DNA of 64,000 nt from Nitrospira sp. (GTDB lineage: Bacteria > Nitrospirota > Nitrospiria > Nitrospirales > Nitrospiraceae), in contig JAFEBH010000007.1 in assembly GCA_018242765.1 (NCBI GenBank), positions 1 through 64,000 on the forward strand, given 5' to 3'. The notes beneath the pieces are model-generated. The model made no database searches and had not been told where the DNA came from. It worked only from the letters and a program-made list of their open reading frames with translations. Below, one piece after another: positions 15,552 through 24,951 of the stretch; within the stretch, counting starts at the first letter, position 1; each line of letters begins with the position of its first letter. A program made the position numbers and the translations under genes.

Positions 15552-18500
15552 TTAGGATTCAGCTCCTGCTAAGGTGAGTTTCTCACCTTCGACATCCTCC
15601 AACGCTGCACCACGTTGATTCTGTTGGTGCTGTGCGGCAATCAGCGAGTAGAACACTGGGACGACGAAGAGGGTGAAGATAGTGCCCACCGTCATCCCTG
15701 TGACCAACATCATACCGATGCTGTTGCGGGCTGCTGCCCCTGGCCCTGTGGCGAGCACCAGTGGGAAATGACCGAAGATAGTGGCGGCTGAGGTCATCAA
15801 CACCGGTCGCAATCTGGTCAGGGAGGCTTCACGGATGGCTGCGAGTCTCGACAGCCCACGGGCTTGTAGCTGATTGGCAAACTCCACGATGAGAATGCCG
15901 TTCTTGGCGATCAGTCCAACCAGGGTAATGAGGCCGACCTGAGAGTAGATATTGATGGTCGTCAGATCGAGAAAACTGACGACCAGTGCGCCTGAGATGG
16001 CGAGGGGGACAGAGCCGAGAAGCACGATCAGTGGATCGCGGAAGCTTTTGAACTGGGCAGCCAATACCAAATAAATCAGGACGACTGCAAAGCCTAGTGT
16101 AACGGTGAGGGCCGAGCCTTCCTGACGGAGTTGGCGCGACTCGCCGGCATAGTCGAGGATGATTCGTGGGCCGACTGCCACGGCTGCTTCTTCGAGTACC
16201 CGCAAGCCTTCTTCTTTGGTGACACCCGGTTTGAGGCCACCGAAGATGCGGACGGCATTGCGCTGTTGGAATCGGTTCAAGGTACGCGGGGCCGTGCTTG
16301 TTTCGATGTGGGCGAAGGTCGACACCGGCACCAATTGACCGCCTGGCGTTTTGATCTTCAAATCGAGCAGCGGGTCGATTGTGGCTCGGTCTTTATCACC
16401 GAGTTGCGGGATGACCTTGTAGCTCCGATCGAAGTAGTTGAATCGATTGACGTAGGCCCCACCGAGCATGGTGCCCAACTCACGACCGATTCCGGCCAAA
16501 TCGAATCCTAAGTCTGCGAGCCGCTCACGATCCAGCACGACCCTTGCCTGAGGGAGGTCGATCTTGAGGTCGGTGTCGACGTAGAGAAACTTGCCGCTCT
16601 GCCATCCTGCACCCAACAGGGCTCTCACGGTTTCGAGCAGTTGCTCAGCCGGTGCGTCGCTCTCAAGAATTAACTCGACGTCGTACTGTCCTGGTGTGGG
16701 GAGCGGCGGATCGAGTCTGGGGAAGACGCGCAGTCCAGGAACTTGCAAAACGGCGCCATAGACGTCGTCATACATCGCTTCGGTTGAACGTGCGCGATCA
16801 TGCCAGTCTTTCGCGACCACTCCGCCGAAGCCGCCCCATGCCGTGGTGAGTGACCAGGTATAGTCTGTTTCGGGGATGGCGGTAATTGCTTTGACGATCT
16901 GGAAGTGCTGGTGATTGGTCGCATGCACGGTGGAGTCGGGTGAGGCTTCGAAGAACAGACTGATGTGGTTCTGATCTTCCACGGGAGCCAGCTCCAGGCG
17001 GGAGAAATGATAGAGCGGCCAGGCCGCGACCATGATGACGACGGCAGAGGCCACAATCCCCCAATGCATCGTGAGGGCGCCGTCAAGCAGTCTGGCATAG
17101 ATCCTCCGTGCCTCCTCGAACCGTCGATTGACGAACGTGGTCAACCGACCTTCTTTGCCCTGCGGGTGCACGAATCGAGAACTCATCACCGGTGAAAGGG
17201 TGATGGCGACGACTCCGGACAACACCACCGCGACGGCCAGCGTGATCGCGAATTCGAGGAATAACGATCCGGTGAGCCCTCCTTGGAAGCCGATGGGAGC
17301 GTACACGGTGGCGAGTGTGATGGTCATGGCCACGATGGGACCGAGCAGCTCACGTGCGGCCACTTGTGCAGCTTCAATTCGGGATCGGCCCAGGCGTACG
17401 TGCCGCTCCACGTTTTCCACGACGACAATGGCGTCGTCCACGACCAGTCCGACCGACAGCACAATCGCAAGAAGCGTGAGGAGATTGAGGCTGAATCCGA
17501 AGGCGGCCAAGAAGAGTGCAGCCCCGATGAGTGAGACCGGTATGGCCACGAGAGGGACGAGGGCGGTGCGGATTGATCCCATAAAGAGAAACACCACCAG
17601 TGCGACGATCAGAATCGTTTCCGACAGAGTCTTGGAGATTTCCGTCAGGGCGTTCCGGATGAACATCGTGCTGTCCCAGACGAGTTTCATGTCGATGTCG
17701 CTTGGCAGGGTCGGGCGGATCCGTTCGATCTCGTCGCGTAGACGGTGTCCGACCTCGATCTCGTTGACGCCAGGTACCGCCCAGATGCCGAGATAGACCC
17801 CTTCCGTTTCATCGTATTTGGCGATGATGTTGGCTTCTTCTGCTTCACGCTCGACTCGCGCCACGTCTTTGAGCCGCACGATTGCGCCGTCTCGGTCGGC
17901 GATGATCAATTCCTCAAATTCGCCGGTCGAACGAAGGTCGGTGTTGGCCAGCAGGTTGATCTGGACCAGATTGCCTTTGGTGCGGCCGACGGCGGCGAGG
18001 TAATTGTTCCGTCGGAGTGCCCCCTGAACATCGCCGGGGGAGAGATTGAAGGAGGCCAGGCGATCGGGATCGATCCAGATCCGCATGGCAATCTGCCGTT
18101 CACCCTCGAACGTGACCCGTTGGACTCCGGACAATGTGGCTAGTTGCGGTTGTAATGTGCGTAGAAGCCAATCGGTAACGGCGGGTACCGTGCGCTCAGA
18201 TGAACTGAAGCTGAGATAAAAGGAGGCATAGGGGCGATCCGCCCGTTGTATTTCAATTGTGGCCGGTTCGGCTTCGGTCGGCAGCTCCGCACGCACCTGT
18301 TGCAATCGTGCCGTGACCTCAGCCAATGCCGCGGTGCTGCTGTGGTTTAACTTCAAGTGGACGGTGACGGTGCTGACCCCCGCTCGACTGGTCGATTCGA
18401 CATAATCCACACCACTGATCGCCGAAACCACTCGCTCGATCGGTGTGCTGATAAAGCCGCGAATGGTTTCGGCACTGGCGCCGTAATAGACGGTGGTGAT

Positions 18501-18659
18501 GACGACCAGCGAGTTCTCGATCTTGGGATATTGTTGGACAGGGAGGGCGGTCAAGGCCTTCCAGCCGGCAAGGAGGATCACGAGGTTGACGACGATGGCC
18601 AAGACCGGATGGACGATGAAGATATCAGTGACAGAAGGACGGTTAGCCGGTTGTTTCAT
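15552..18659 (-). CDS. RND multidrug efflux permease (AcrB-like)
   Basis: A full-length inner-membrane RND pump of 1035 residues, encoded second in a two-gene minus-strand operon. It has the N-terminal helix (HPVLAIVVNLVILLAGW), porter domain, the proton-relay motif LVVDDAIVVVENVERH in helix 4, GFQGGLTGSLFLEFAITLAV, and the second repeat ending in SLTRLRPVLMTSAATIFGHF. The C-terminal end is cytoplasmic. Start ATG 18659 lies 30 bases after the adaptor stop. Unlike the pump at 6-9 kb this gene is intact. The family exports hydrophobic and amphiphilic compounds using the proton gradient; the substrate cannot be read from the sequence. Confidence 0.93.
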   Translation of the reverse strand: MKQPANRPSVTDIFIVHPVLAIVVNLVILLAGWKALTALPVQQYPKIENSLVVITTVYYGASAETIRGFISTPIERVVSAISGVDYVESTSRAGVSTVTVHLKLNHSSTAALAEVTARLQQVRAELPTEAEPATIEIQRADRPYASFYLSFSSSERTVPAVTDWLLRTLQPQLATLSGVQRVTFEGERQIAMRIWIDPDRLASFNLSPGDVQGALRRNNYLAAVGRTKGNLVQINLLANTDLRSTGEFEELIIADRDGAIVRLKDVARVEREAEEANIIAKYDETEGVYLGIWAVPGVNEIEVGHRLRDEIERIRPTLPSDIDMKLVWDSTMFIRNALTEISKTLSETILIVALVVFLFMGSIRTALVPLVAIPVSLIGAALFLAAFGFSLNLLTLLAIVLSVGLVVDDAIVVVENVERHVRLGRSRIEAAQVAARELLGPIVAMTITLATVYAPIGFQGGLTGSLFLEFAITLAVAVVLSGVVAITLSPVMSSRFVHPQGKEGRLTTFVNRRFEEARRIYARLLDGALTMHWGIVASAVVIMVAAWPLYHFSRLELAPVEDQNHISLFFEASPDSTVHATNHQHFQIVKAITAIPETDYTWSLTTAWGGFGGVVAKDWHDRARSTEAMYDDVYGAVLQVPGLRVFPRLDPPLPTPGQYDVELILESDAPAEQLLETVRALLGAGWQSGKFLYVDTDLKIDLPQARVVLDRERLADLGFDLAGIGRELGTMLGGAYVNRFNYFDRSYKVIPQLGDKDRATIDPLLDLKIKTPGGQLVPVSTFAHIETSTAPRTLNRFQQRNAVRIFGGLKPGVTKEEGLRVLEEAAVAVGPRIILDYAGESRQLRQEGSALTVTLGFAVVLIYLVLAAQFKSFRDPLIVLLGSVPLAISGALVVSFLDLTTINIYSQVGLITLVGLIAKNGILIVEFANQLQARGLSRLAAIREASLTRLRPVLMTSAATIFGHFPLVLATGPGAAARNSIGMMLVTGMTVGTIFTLFVVPVFYSLIAAQHQQNQRGAALEDVEGEKLTLAGAES

Positions 18660-18689
18660 AGAGAGTTGGAGCAGTCTCGATCTCTGACT

Positions 18690-19805
18690 CTAGTCTAGGG
18701 CTCGTCCTGATGAAATCGGTGACGAATCAGAAACGATGACAAGGGCGCCATCCCGGAGTTTAAAAGACCCGATAGCGGCGACTTGTTCACCGGCCGTGAG
18801 TCCCTCATGAATCACGATCTCATCACCGGCCGTCGGCCCACTCTGGACTTGGCGCGCGCGGACCCTTGTCTGGCCGTCTTGGCCCTGTGCGAGGACAAAT
18901 ACCTGATCGCCTCCAGGTCCCTTGCGAAGTGCGCTCACAGGAATCGCGACGACCTGGCGCATTGAACCGACGGGAACTCGCACCCGTACGGAAGCTCCTG
19001 GAGCAGGGACATTGGCCGTGCCCTCAACCCTGGCGCGCACCATGGCGTTCCGAGTGGTCGGGTCCACACGCGCATCAAGGGCGATAATCTTGGCCTTGAT
19101 GGGTTGGGCAGTGCCGGCTGCCATGACCTCCACGGGCTCGCCGACCTGTAAGCCTCCGGCCACCTGTTGCGGGACGGCAAAATCCACATTCACGGCTTCG
19201 CCCACTCCCTGGAGTGTGGTCAACAGTGTTCCCTCGTCTAGGTATTGACCGGGGTGGACATCCGCGATTCCCACCCTGGCCTTGAATGGAGCGCGGATGG
19301 TTTTTTTCGCGATGACGGCCTTGGTCCGAGCGATTTGAGCCTGGGCCACGTCCAAGTCGGCGCGTGCCCGATCCACTTCCTCTTGCGTGGTGGCAAGCTC
19401 CTGACTCAGATTCTGTCGGCGATTCAGAATCGTTTTCGCGAGTGCCACCTGAGCTTCCTGTGCGCGCAGGTCGGCTTCCTCGACCGAGACATCGAGTGCC
19501 ACCAATAAGGTTCCGGCTTCCACGATTTGTCCCGGTCTGAGCCGGACTTCGCGCACCGTGCCGGCCAGTTCATTCTTCAGCGAAATCGATCGAAGCGCGA
19601 GGACGGTTCCAATGGATGTAGTGTTCGAACGGTGCTCGATCGTTCGTGCACTGGCGACGGTGACCGACTCTCTGGGTTCAGGCTGGTTGGCTGAAGCGGC
19701 TTCTTCACCCTGGAGTGACCCATATTTCCACGAGGCCAAACCAATTCCGAGGAGAAGAACGACCAAGACAAGAACGATTGATCCGATCCAGTTCTGACGA
19801 TTCAT
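18690..19805 (-). CDS. RND periplasmic adaptor (membrane fusion protein)
   Basis: This is the first gene of the operon with the permease at 15552-18659. From ATG 19805 the 371-residue protein begins MNRQNWIGSIVLVLVVLLLG, a membrane anchor. It has lipoyl halves around LRPGQIVEAGTLLVALD and IRAPFKARVGIADVHPGQY, an alpha-helical hairpin between them and a C-terminal barrel. A TTG start five codons upstream (19820) is possible. Neither start has a strong ribosome binding site, and the start region lies inside a 41-bp tandem duplication that may have altered its leader. No outer-membrane channel gene is adjacent. Confidence 0.88.
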   Translation of the reverse strand: MNRQNWIGSIVLVLVVLLLGIGLASWKYGSLQGEEAASANQPEPRESVTVASARTIEHRSNTTSIGTVLALRSISLKNELAGTVREVRLRPGQIVEAGTLLVALDVSVEEADLRAQEAQVALAKTILNRRQNLSQELATTQEEVDRARADLDVAQAQIARTKAVIAKKTIRAPFKARVGIADVHPGQYLDEGTLLTTLQGVGEAVNVDFAVPQQVAGGLQVGEPVEVMAAGTAQPIKAKIIALDARVDPTTRNAMVRARVEGTANVPAPGASVRVRVPVGSMRQVVAIPVSALRKGPGGDQVFVLAQGQDGQTRVRARQVQSGPTAGDEIVIHEGLTAGEQVAAIGSFKLRDGALVIVSDSSPISSGRALD

Positions 19806-19883
19806 TGTGGGACTATGCAACTCACGAGGCTATGATACCAAATCATTGTGGGACTATTCAACTCACGAGGCTATGATACCAAA
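19802..19883. repeat. 41-bp tandem duplication over the adaptor start codon
   Basis: Two adjacent 41-base units (19802-19842 and 19843-19883) are identical except for one base (G at 19817, T at 19858). Each contains CAT, the reverse of the adaptor ATG, and the bases just upstream of it. The duplication doubles the translation start region of the minus-strand operon. Confidence 0.9.
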
Positions 19884-19943
19884 AACTGGGGCGCCGGGGT
19901 ACTTTCGGCCTCGCGCCCTGGGTGCTCGTATCGAGTCCCGGCA

Positions 19944-20093
19944 ATGGCCGCGAAGAGTCCTTTGACGGGCCCGGAGCAGGGTTATCGAATCCAGCGGCAA
20001 GCTCAGGTGGACAGTCTCCTGAGCATTGCAGAACCGCGTACGTTCGCTCTCATTGACGAACTCAGGCAGGCGGCTGATCAGCTGCCTGGATGA
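19944..20093 (+). CDS. Possible small protein, unknown
   Basis: A 49-residue frame from ATG 19944 (MAAKSPLTGPEQGYRIQRQA, ending ELRQAADQLPG). Composition is like a soluble helical protein and codon use resembles the genome, but there is no clear ribosome binding site. Not recognised. Confidence 0.3.
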   Translation: MAAKSPLTGPEQGYRIQRQAQVDSLLSIAEPRTFALIDELRQAADQLPG

Positions 20094-20106
20094 GCTAGGT
20101 TACGAG

Positions 20107-20496
20107 TTATGACTTCACATCCGCTTCCCAGGAGATATGGGCGGGGCACCATTGCCAAATGCCAAGGGTGATGATACGGGTCAATCCGGCCGGGATACAA
20201 GCCGTACGGTTCAGTTCGACCTTCCGGTTCATCAACTTAGTTGAATCTCCACATCGCTTCAGATAGTCGTCAGCTTTGATGTCATGGAGGTTGGCATGAG
20301 GCACGACGAAGGCCACTACCGGGACCGGCAGGACGGCGATCGAAGAGTCATCGACCCCTTGAGAGCCTGCGCAATGCGCTTCGGTTTTCGGATACCTGAC
20401 ATCATCCCGGACCAGCGCCGTCGTACAGCCTGCGAGGAAAAGAGACGTAGCTGCAAGTAGCGAGACCCACCCGTGTAAACCTTGCTTCCAGATCAT
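20107..20496 (-). CDS. Lipoprotein of unknown function
   Basis: The 129-residue protein begins MIWKQGLHGWVSLLAATSLF and has an LAGC lipobox, so it is exported and lipid-anchored. The mature part contains several Cys (AHCAGSQG, LKRCGDSTK, NRTACIPAG, WQWCPAHIS) that may form disulfides. Upstream on the minus strand GGGAGGGTATTC is the probable ribosome binding site. No family was recognised. It is divergent from the DMT transporter gene. Confidence 0.6.
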   Translation of the reverse strand: MIWKQGLHGWVSLLAATSLFLAGCTTALVRDDVRYPKTEAHCAGSQGVDDSSIAVLPVPVVAFVVPHANLHDIKADDYLKRCGDSTKLMNRKVELNRTACIPAGLTRIITLGIWQWCPAHISWEADVKS

Positions 20497-20622
20497 GAAT
20501 ACCCTCCCTGGTGATCGGCCATGTCTCTTAGACGCAGGCTACTCACAAACGTAAACACCGTCAAGTCAATGACCGGTCGGTACAATACTGCTTGACGGGG
20601 ACGATGGAACGACGGTATCCCA

Positions 20623-21531
20623 ATGACCATGTCTCACCCGTCCACAACCGTTGCCTATGGGTCGGTCGTCCTTGCCGCTGTCCTCTGGGGCGGGTCGATC
20701 GTCGCGCAGAAGATGGCGCTCACGTCGTTTTCTGCGGTCGAGGCCTCGGTCCTCCGTGATATCGGAGGGCTGGCAATCCTCCTGGCGACCTGGTGGTCAA
20801 AAGAGGGTGGTGCCGTGAGGTTGAGCGGCGCGGACGTTCGGCTGCTCGGTCTGCTGGGACTTGGTGTGTTGGGCAACCACCTGCTCATCATGATGGGCCT
20901 GAATTATGTGAGCGGCGCTATCGGTGGCGTCATCATCGGATCGAGTCCGGTCGTAACATCACTGCTTTCGGCCATGCTGAGCAGGGATGTGCCGTTGCGT
21001 GCGGTCTGGGCTGGTGCGGTACTGTCCTTTGCAGGCGTCGGTGTGGTCTCCGTGGCAGGATTCCAAGCAGCCGGTGATCAGCCGTTGTTGGGTAGTATAT
21101 TGGTTTTTCTCGGTGTGGTCAGCTGGGCGCTCTATAGCATCGGTAGTCGGACGATTATGGAACGACTGTCGGCCTTGACGGTCAATTGGACGACTTTGAT
21201 GGTGGCGACGGTTCTGCAGATCCCATTGTTATGGACAGATCACAAGATGATGAACGCCGGGATAGGATCGGTCACACTCTCCGATTGGCTGGCGCTTGGC
21301 TATCTGGTGGTTTTTGCTACCGCGGTGGCGCAACAGGCCTGGCTGTTCGGCGTCAAAGGGATCGGTCCGTCGCGGGCCTCGGTATTAGGGAATCTGACCC
21401 CAGTCGCAGCAATTGGGTTGTCTGCCCTGATCTTAGGGGAAACTGTTGGTTTCGTTGAAGTTATTGGCATCTGTCTCATTCTCGCCGGCGTGTGGGTCGT
21501 TAATCGTCAAACAGCCGAGCCCAAAAGCTAG
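20623..21531 (+). CDS. EamA/DMT-family transporter
   Basis: The 302-residue integral membrane protein has about ten hydrophobic helices in two EamA repeats. The first contains SVVLAAVLWGGSIVAQKMAL and VSGAIGGVIIGSSPVVTSLL. The second contains YSIGSRTIMERLSALTVNW and ends SALILGETVGFVEVIGICLI, the usual second-repeat signature. Such drug/metabolite transporters move small metabolites across the inner membrane; substrate unknown. ATG 20623 is preceded by a weak leader, and ATG 20629 is an alternative start. Confidence 0.85.
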   Translation: MTMSHPSTTVAYGSVVLAAVLWGGSIVAQKMALTSFSAVEASVLRDIGGLAILLATWWSKEGGAVRLSGADVRLLGLLGLGVLGNHLLIMMGLNYVSGAIGGVIIGSSPVVTSLLSAMLSRDVPLRAVWAGAVLSFAGVGVVSVAGFQAAGDQPLLGSILVFLGVVSWALYSIGSRTIMERLSALTVNWTTLMVATVLQIPLLWTDHKMMNAGIGSVTLSDWLALGYLVVFATAVAQQAWLFGVKGIGPSRASVLGNLTPVAAIGLSALILGETVGFVEVIGICLILAGVWVVNRQTAEPKS

Positions 21532-21677
21532 GTCCCGTCCACTTCCATCGGTGCCGTCTCATGTGTGCTCTTGATCACCGCCTGTAGTATCATGCGTCAT
21601 TCATTGCTCCCAGTACCACTGTCCCATTGTTTTTTCGCTGGAACAATGCCACAGAATCCTGAGGTCGCGACACAAGG

Positions 21678-23141
21678 ATGTTGATGAATAACTACGTGGC
21701 CAAAGTGGTGATAGCCGCTGTGCTCATGCTGACCATTGTCTCCGATGCGCTCACGCCGTTGGGAGTGGCGGTCTGGGTCGGATATGTGTTTGCTGTCTTG
21801 TTGACCCTGTGGGATGAACGGCCGAGTGCTCCCTATGTGGTCGCAGGTGTTGCGACGGTTCTCCTTCCGATAGGGTTTGTGTTGTCACGGCCTGGAACGA
21901 TTGAACTCTGGGTGGCAATCTTCAACCGAGTTGCTTGTACCGCCTATGTCTGGATCATGGCAAGTCTCGTTGTCCGAGTGAAGCAGTCTCGACTGGATGA
22001 CGCCACACGCCGGCTTGGAGCCATTGTGGACGGCAGTGACGATGCGATCCTGAGTGTGACGATAGGTGGAACGGTCATGTCGTGGAACGCTGGCGCTGAA
22101 CGGATCTTTGGGTACTCAGCGGGTGAGATGGTGGGATGTTCCATTGATAGGATTCTCCCAGCGGAGGACCGTGCAGCTGGATCCTGGGTGTATCCTGTTC
22201 TACGAGGAGAGGGGAATATCCAGAGCTATGACGCAGTCAGAATCAGTAAGGACGGGCGACGTATCGATGTCTCGATTACCATGTCACCGCTCAAGGACGG
22301 GAGCGGCCGGATTGTGGGCGTCTCGAAAATCATGCGAGATATCGGTGAGCAAAAGCGGTCCCAGCTGTCGTTGCAACAGGCGCTTGGTGAGTTGGAAGTG
22401 AAAGTCCAGGAACGAACGGCCGAGCTGAGTCAGGCAAATCGCTCGCTTCGGGATCTGTCCAGTCGCCTGATGCAGGTCCAAGAGGAGGAGCGAAGCCGGC
22501 TCGCACGGGACTTACACGATGAAGTCGGGCAGTTACTCACGGCGCTCAAGATCGATTTGCAAGCTGTTCAGCATAGTGCGAACGGCCACTCGCTTGGGGG
22601 AGCGTTCACAGATAGCCTGGGGTTGGTGGATCGTCTCCTGACTCAGGTGCGCACGCTCGCCTTGGATCTGCGGCCCTCCATTCTTGATGACCTGGGTTTG
22701 GTTCCGGCACTCCGATGGTACGCCAATCGCCAGGCACAGCGGAATGGCTGGACGCTTCATCTTATGGTTGATGGAGTTGTTGGGCGGGTTCCGACCATGA
22801 TTGAAGTGGCTTGTTTCCGCGTCGTACAAGAGGCACTTACCAACGTGGCAAAATATGCCAGTGCGAGGGTCATTGAGCTGACGTTGCATCGACCGGCACA
22901 GGAGGTTATCCTGGTCATTCATGACGACGGTGTCGGATTTGACGTCGCTGCCGCGAGGCAACGCGCACGGGATGGCGAGAGTATGGGGCTATTCGGAATG
23001 GAAGAGCGCGTTCGGTTAGCCGGCGGTCTTCTGTCGATTCTGTCGGAACCCGGCCAAGGGACTAGTCTTGAGCTGCGGTTCCCGCTCGTGGACGAGAGTC
23101 AGGTAACGCATGGTCCGCTGGAGGAGGTGAAAGCACCGTGA
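21678..23141 (+). CDS. PAS-domain membrane histidine kinase, NarL/HisKA_3 type
   Basis: This 487-residue kinase is a paralogue of the one at 3166 with an added PAS domain. Four membrane helices fill the first ~100 residues. A PAS domain follows (GSDDAILSVTIGGTVMSWNA, RIFGYSAGEMVG) with its PAC end at SKIMRDIGEQKRS. The HisKA_3 site is ARDLHDEVGQ (His280). The ATPase domain has QEALTNVAKYASA, HDDGVGFD and GLFGMEERVRLAGG. ATG 21678 has AAGG just upstream; ATG 21684 is an equally good start. It overlaps the regulator by four bases (GTGA). The PAS domain suggests redox, gas or small-ligand sensing, but no cofactor residue can be assigned. Confidence 0.9.
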   Translation: MLMNNYVAKVVIAAVLMLTIVSDALTPLGVAVWVGYVFAVLLTLWDERPSAPYVVAGVATVLLPIGFVLSRPGTIELWVAIFNRVACTAYVWIMASLVVRVKQSRLDDATRRLGAIVDGSDDAILSVTIGGTVMSWNAGAERIFGYSAGEMVGCSIDRILPAEDRAAGSWVYPVLRGEGNIQSYDAVRISKDGRRIDVSITMSPLKDGSGRIVGVSKIMRDIGEQKRSQLSLQQALGELEVKVQERTAELSQANRSLRDLSSRLMQVQEEERSRLARDLHDEVGQLLTALKIDLQAVQHSANGHSLGGAFTDSLGLVDRLLTQVRTLALDLRPSILDDLGLVPALRWYANRQAQRNGWTLHLMVDGVVGRVPTMIEVACFRVVQEALTNVAKYASARVIELTLHRPAQEVILVIHDDGVGFDVAAARQRARDGESMGLFGMEERVRLAGGLLSILSEPGQGTSLELRFPLVDESQVTHGPLEEVKAP

Positions 23142-23791
23142 GCGATCTCCGAGTCATGATTGTCGAGGATCATGCGTTGGTGAGGGCTGGCATGCGGGCG
23201 CTCTTGCAGAAAATCAGTGGCATTGAAGTCGTTGCCGATGTTGGGGATGGGGCGGAAGCCGTCAAGGCTGTCGAACGGGATGCTCCGGACTTGGTCTTGA
23301 TGGATATCGCGATGCCGGGATTGAACGGACTGGATGCGACTGCCAGGATCATGAAGGAATCGTCGACCACGCGAGTGATCCTGTTGTCGATGTACGCGAA
23401 TGAAGAATATCTCCGACAAGCGCTGCAGGTCGGTGCGTCGGGATACTTATTGAAAGGTGCTGAGTTATCAGAGTTGGAATTGGCCATCAGAACGGTGAGT
23501 CGCGGCGAAACCTACTTGACTCCTGCCGTTGCCAAGTATGCCGTGGAAGCGTACCGAACGAGATCCGGAGAGCCGTCCAGTCCGCTCGCTCGGTTGAGCG
23601 GGCGTCAGCGAGAAATCCTGCAACTCATCGCCGAAGGTTGTACGACGAAGGACATTGCCCAACGTCTGAATCTCAGCGTCAAGACGGTGGAGACCCATCG
23701 AGCACAGTTGATGGAGCGGCTCGAAATTCATGATGTGCCAGGACTCGTTCGCCTAGCGATTCGTGTGGGATTGGTTCAGGCTGATTCCTAA
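23138..23791 (+). CDS. Two-component response regulator, NarL/LuxR family
   Basis: Partner of the PAS kinase, starting at GTG 23138 within the kinase stop. The receiver has MIVEDH (acidic pocket), Asp56 in VLMDIAMPGL and Lys in GYLLKGAEL. The output domain is LuxR-type: LSGRQREILQLIAEG, TKDIAQRLNLSVKTVETHR. Length (217 residues) and layout match the regulator at 4325, so the two kinase/regulator pairs probably come from an old duplication. Target genes unknown. Confidence 0.92.
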   Translation: MSDLRVMIVEDHALVRAGMRALLQKISGIEVVADVGDGAEAVKAVERDAPDLVLMDIAMPGLNGLDATARIMKESSTTRVILLSMYANEEYLRQALQVGASGYLLKGAELSELELAIRTVSRGETYLTPAVAKYAVEAYRTRSGEPSSPLARLSGRQREILQLIAEGCTTKDIAQRLNLSVKTVETHRAQLMERLEIHDVPGLVRLAIRVGLVQADS

Positions 23792-23933
23792 GCGTGTTTC
23801 TTCTTCTTCCCCAGGCTTGTTGCTCTTCCGTAGCCTCGTCGTAGTGCTTCAGGTCCTCCCTTCTCTCACATCAGGATTTTCCCGATAGGCCGGTCTTCTC
23901 TCATCTGTGATGCTCTACCTCATACGAGTTGAG

Positions 23934-24368
23934 ATGGAACGTGTGCAGCCCAAGAATGCTTCCATGACGCGCAGTTCGCCTATTCGGACTGTCCTTGTCG
24001 ACGGTAACCAGGAGTGCCTGGCACGCTTGGAAAAATGGATTGGGACGCTCCCTGATTTGGAACTTGTTGGAACAGCCGGTTCTGGCGTCAAAGCGCTTAA
24101 TCAATGCAGGTTGTTTCGTCCAGATCTGGTGATCATGGACGTGACCCTCCCGGTTATGAGTGGATATGAAGCTGCCGCGCGAATCAAGGAGGCCGGGCAG
24201 TGTCCGACGGTCATCCTGATGTCCTTCTTTCACCTGGACGAAGTCTATGGGAAGGATGATCCTTCGAAGGCCGATGCGCTGTTGAATAAGGATGCTTTGT
24301 ACGAAGAACTGATTCCCACCGTGACAAGGCTGTTTCCTGACAAGTGGGAATGCAGGGAGGTCATGTGA
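23934..24368 (+). CDS. Single-domain receiver protein
   Basis: A CheY-like receiver of about 144 residues without an output domain, encoded downstream of the PAS kinase/regulator pair. Visible are TVLVDGN (the acidic pocket keeps only one Asp), the phospho-acceptor Asp69 in LVIMDVTLPVMSGYEAAARI and a Lys in ADALLNKDALYEE. ATG 23934 follows GAGTTGAG; ATG 23964 is an alternative closer to the domain. It may compete for phosphate from the upstream kinase, or act by protein contact. This is inference from position. Confidence 0.75.
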   Translation: MERVQPKNASMTRSSPIRTVLVDGNQECLARLEKWIGTLPDLELVGTAGSGVKALNQCRLFRPDLVIMDVTLPVMSGYEAAARIKEAGQCPTVILMSFFHLDEVYGKDDPSKADALLNKDALYEELIPTVTRLFPDKWECREVM

Positions 24369-24419
24369 TCGATAGAAACATGATGCAAGGATGGTCTGTG
24401 AGCGATCTCGTAGAGGAGC

Positions 24420-24533
24420 ATGATGTTGGAAGGGTCAGGCTTGCGTCCTAGCGGAGTCGTGGCGCGGTGTGAATTGTACACCGTGGTGAAGCGGTCATTA
24501 TCAGGAATCGAGCAGAATGGGCGATTCCTGTAG
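24420..24533 (+). CDS. Possible 37-residue protein, unknown
   Basis: ATG 24420 (or 24423) follows GAGGAG and opens MMLEGSGLRPSGVVARCELY, ending EQNGRFL. Translation signals are good but the frame is short and not recognised. Confidence 0.3.
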   Translation: MMLEGSGLRPSGVVARCELYTVVKRSLSGIEQNGRFL

Positions 24534-24615
24534 AGGGTACAACATCGGTGAGGGGACATTGTTCGCTAAGACGGGGGTGAAGAACAGTGTCTCTGAGAGG
24601 ATAGAAGGAGTATCT

Positions 24616-24951
24616 ATGAACGTCAAAGGGTTTATTCTTGAAGACGATGCGGGGCGGGAGTTTGTCATGGTCTGTGAGAAGCCCTATCTGCAACCGGGAA
24701 GGACTTTCTTACTTCGAGGCTGGCAGCGGCGGCGATTAGTGCCCTTGCAATATTCGGAACAGGAGCTTCGCCGGATTGTGGGAGGAGTATTGCTCACCCT
24801 CGACGATCTCTTTAAAAACCTTCCGAGATTCTCCGACAGTGTCGAGATTCCCTGCTCCAGTGGGAAAGGTTCCACGACAGCACCATTGAAAAAACCACTC
24901 GTCTTGCGGAAGGTGGGGCGAGGTGCAGGTTGTGCAGCGAAGGATAGGTGA
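24616..24951 (+). CDS. Conserved-looking small protein, unknown
   Basis: ATG 24616 follows AAGGAG with 5-base spacing. The 111-residue product starts MNVKGFILEDDAGREFVMVC and looks like a small beta-rich domain for the first half (KPYLQPGRTFLLRGWQRRRL). The second half is basic and Ser/Gly-rich (SSGKGSTTAPLKKPLVLRK). There is no signal peptide. Not recognised. Confidence 0.5.
   Translation: MNVKGFILEDDAGREFVMVCEKPYLQPGRTFLLRGWQRRRLVPLQYSEQELRRIVGGVLLTLDDLFKNLPRFSDSVEIPCSSGKGSTTAPLKKPLVLRKVGRGAGCAAKDR

Noticed and set aside
16131..18698. Several plus-strand open frames opposite the second RND permease
   Set aside because: Antisense shadows of a clear full-length RND gene; no start signals.
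19880..19960. tRNA-like string (TCGAGTCCCGGCA)
   Set aside because: No matching acceptor, D or anticodon stems could be folded.
20570..20600. TetR-like operator (GACCGGTCGGTAC) before the DMT gene
   Set aside because: The palindrome is short and imperfect, and no TetR gene is adjacent.
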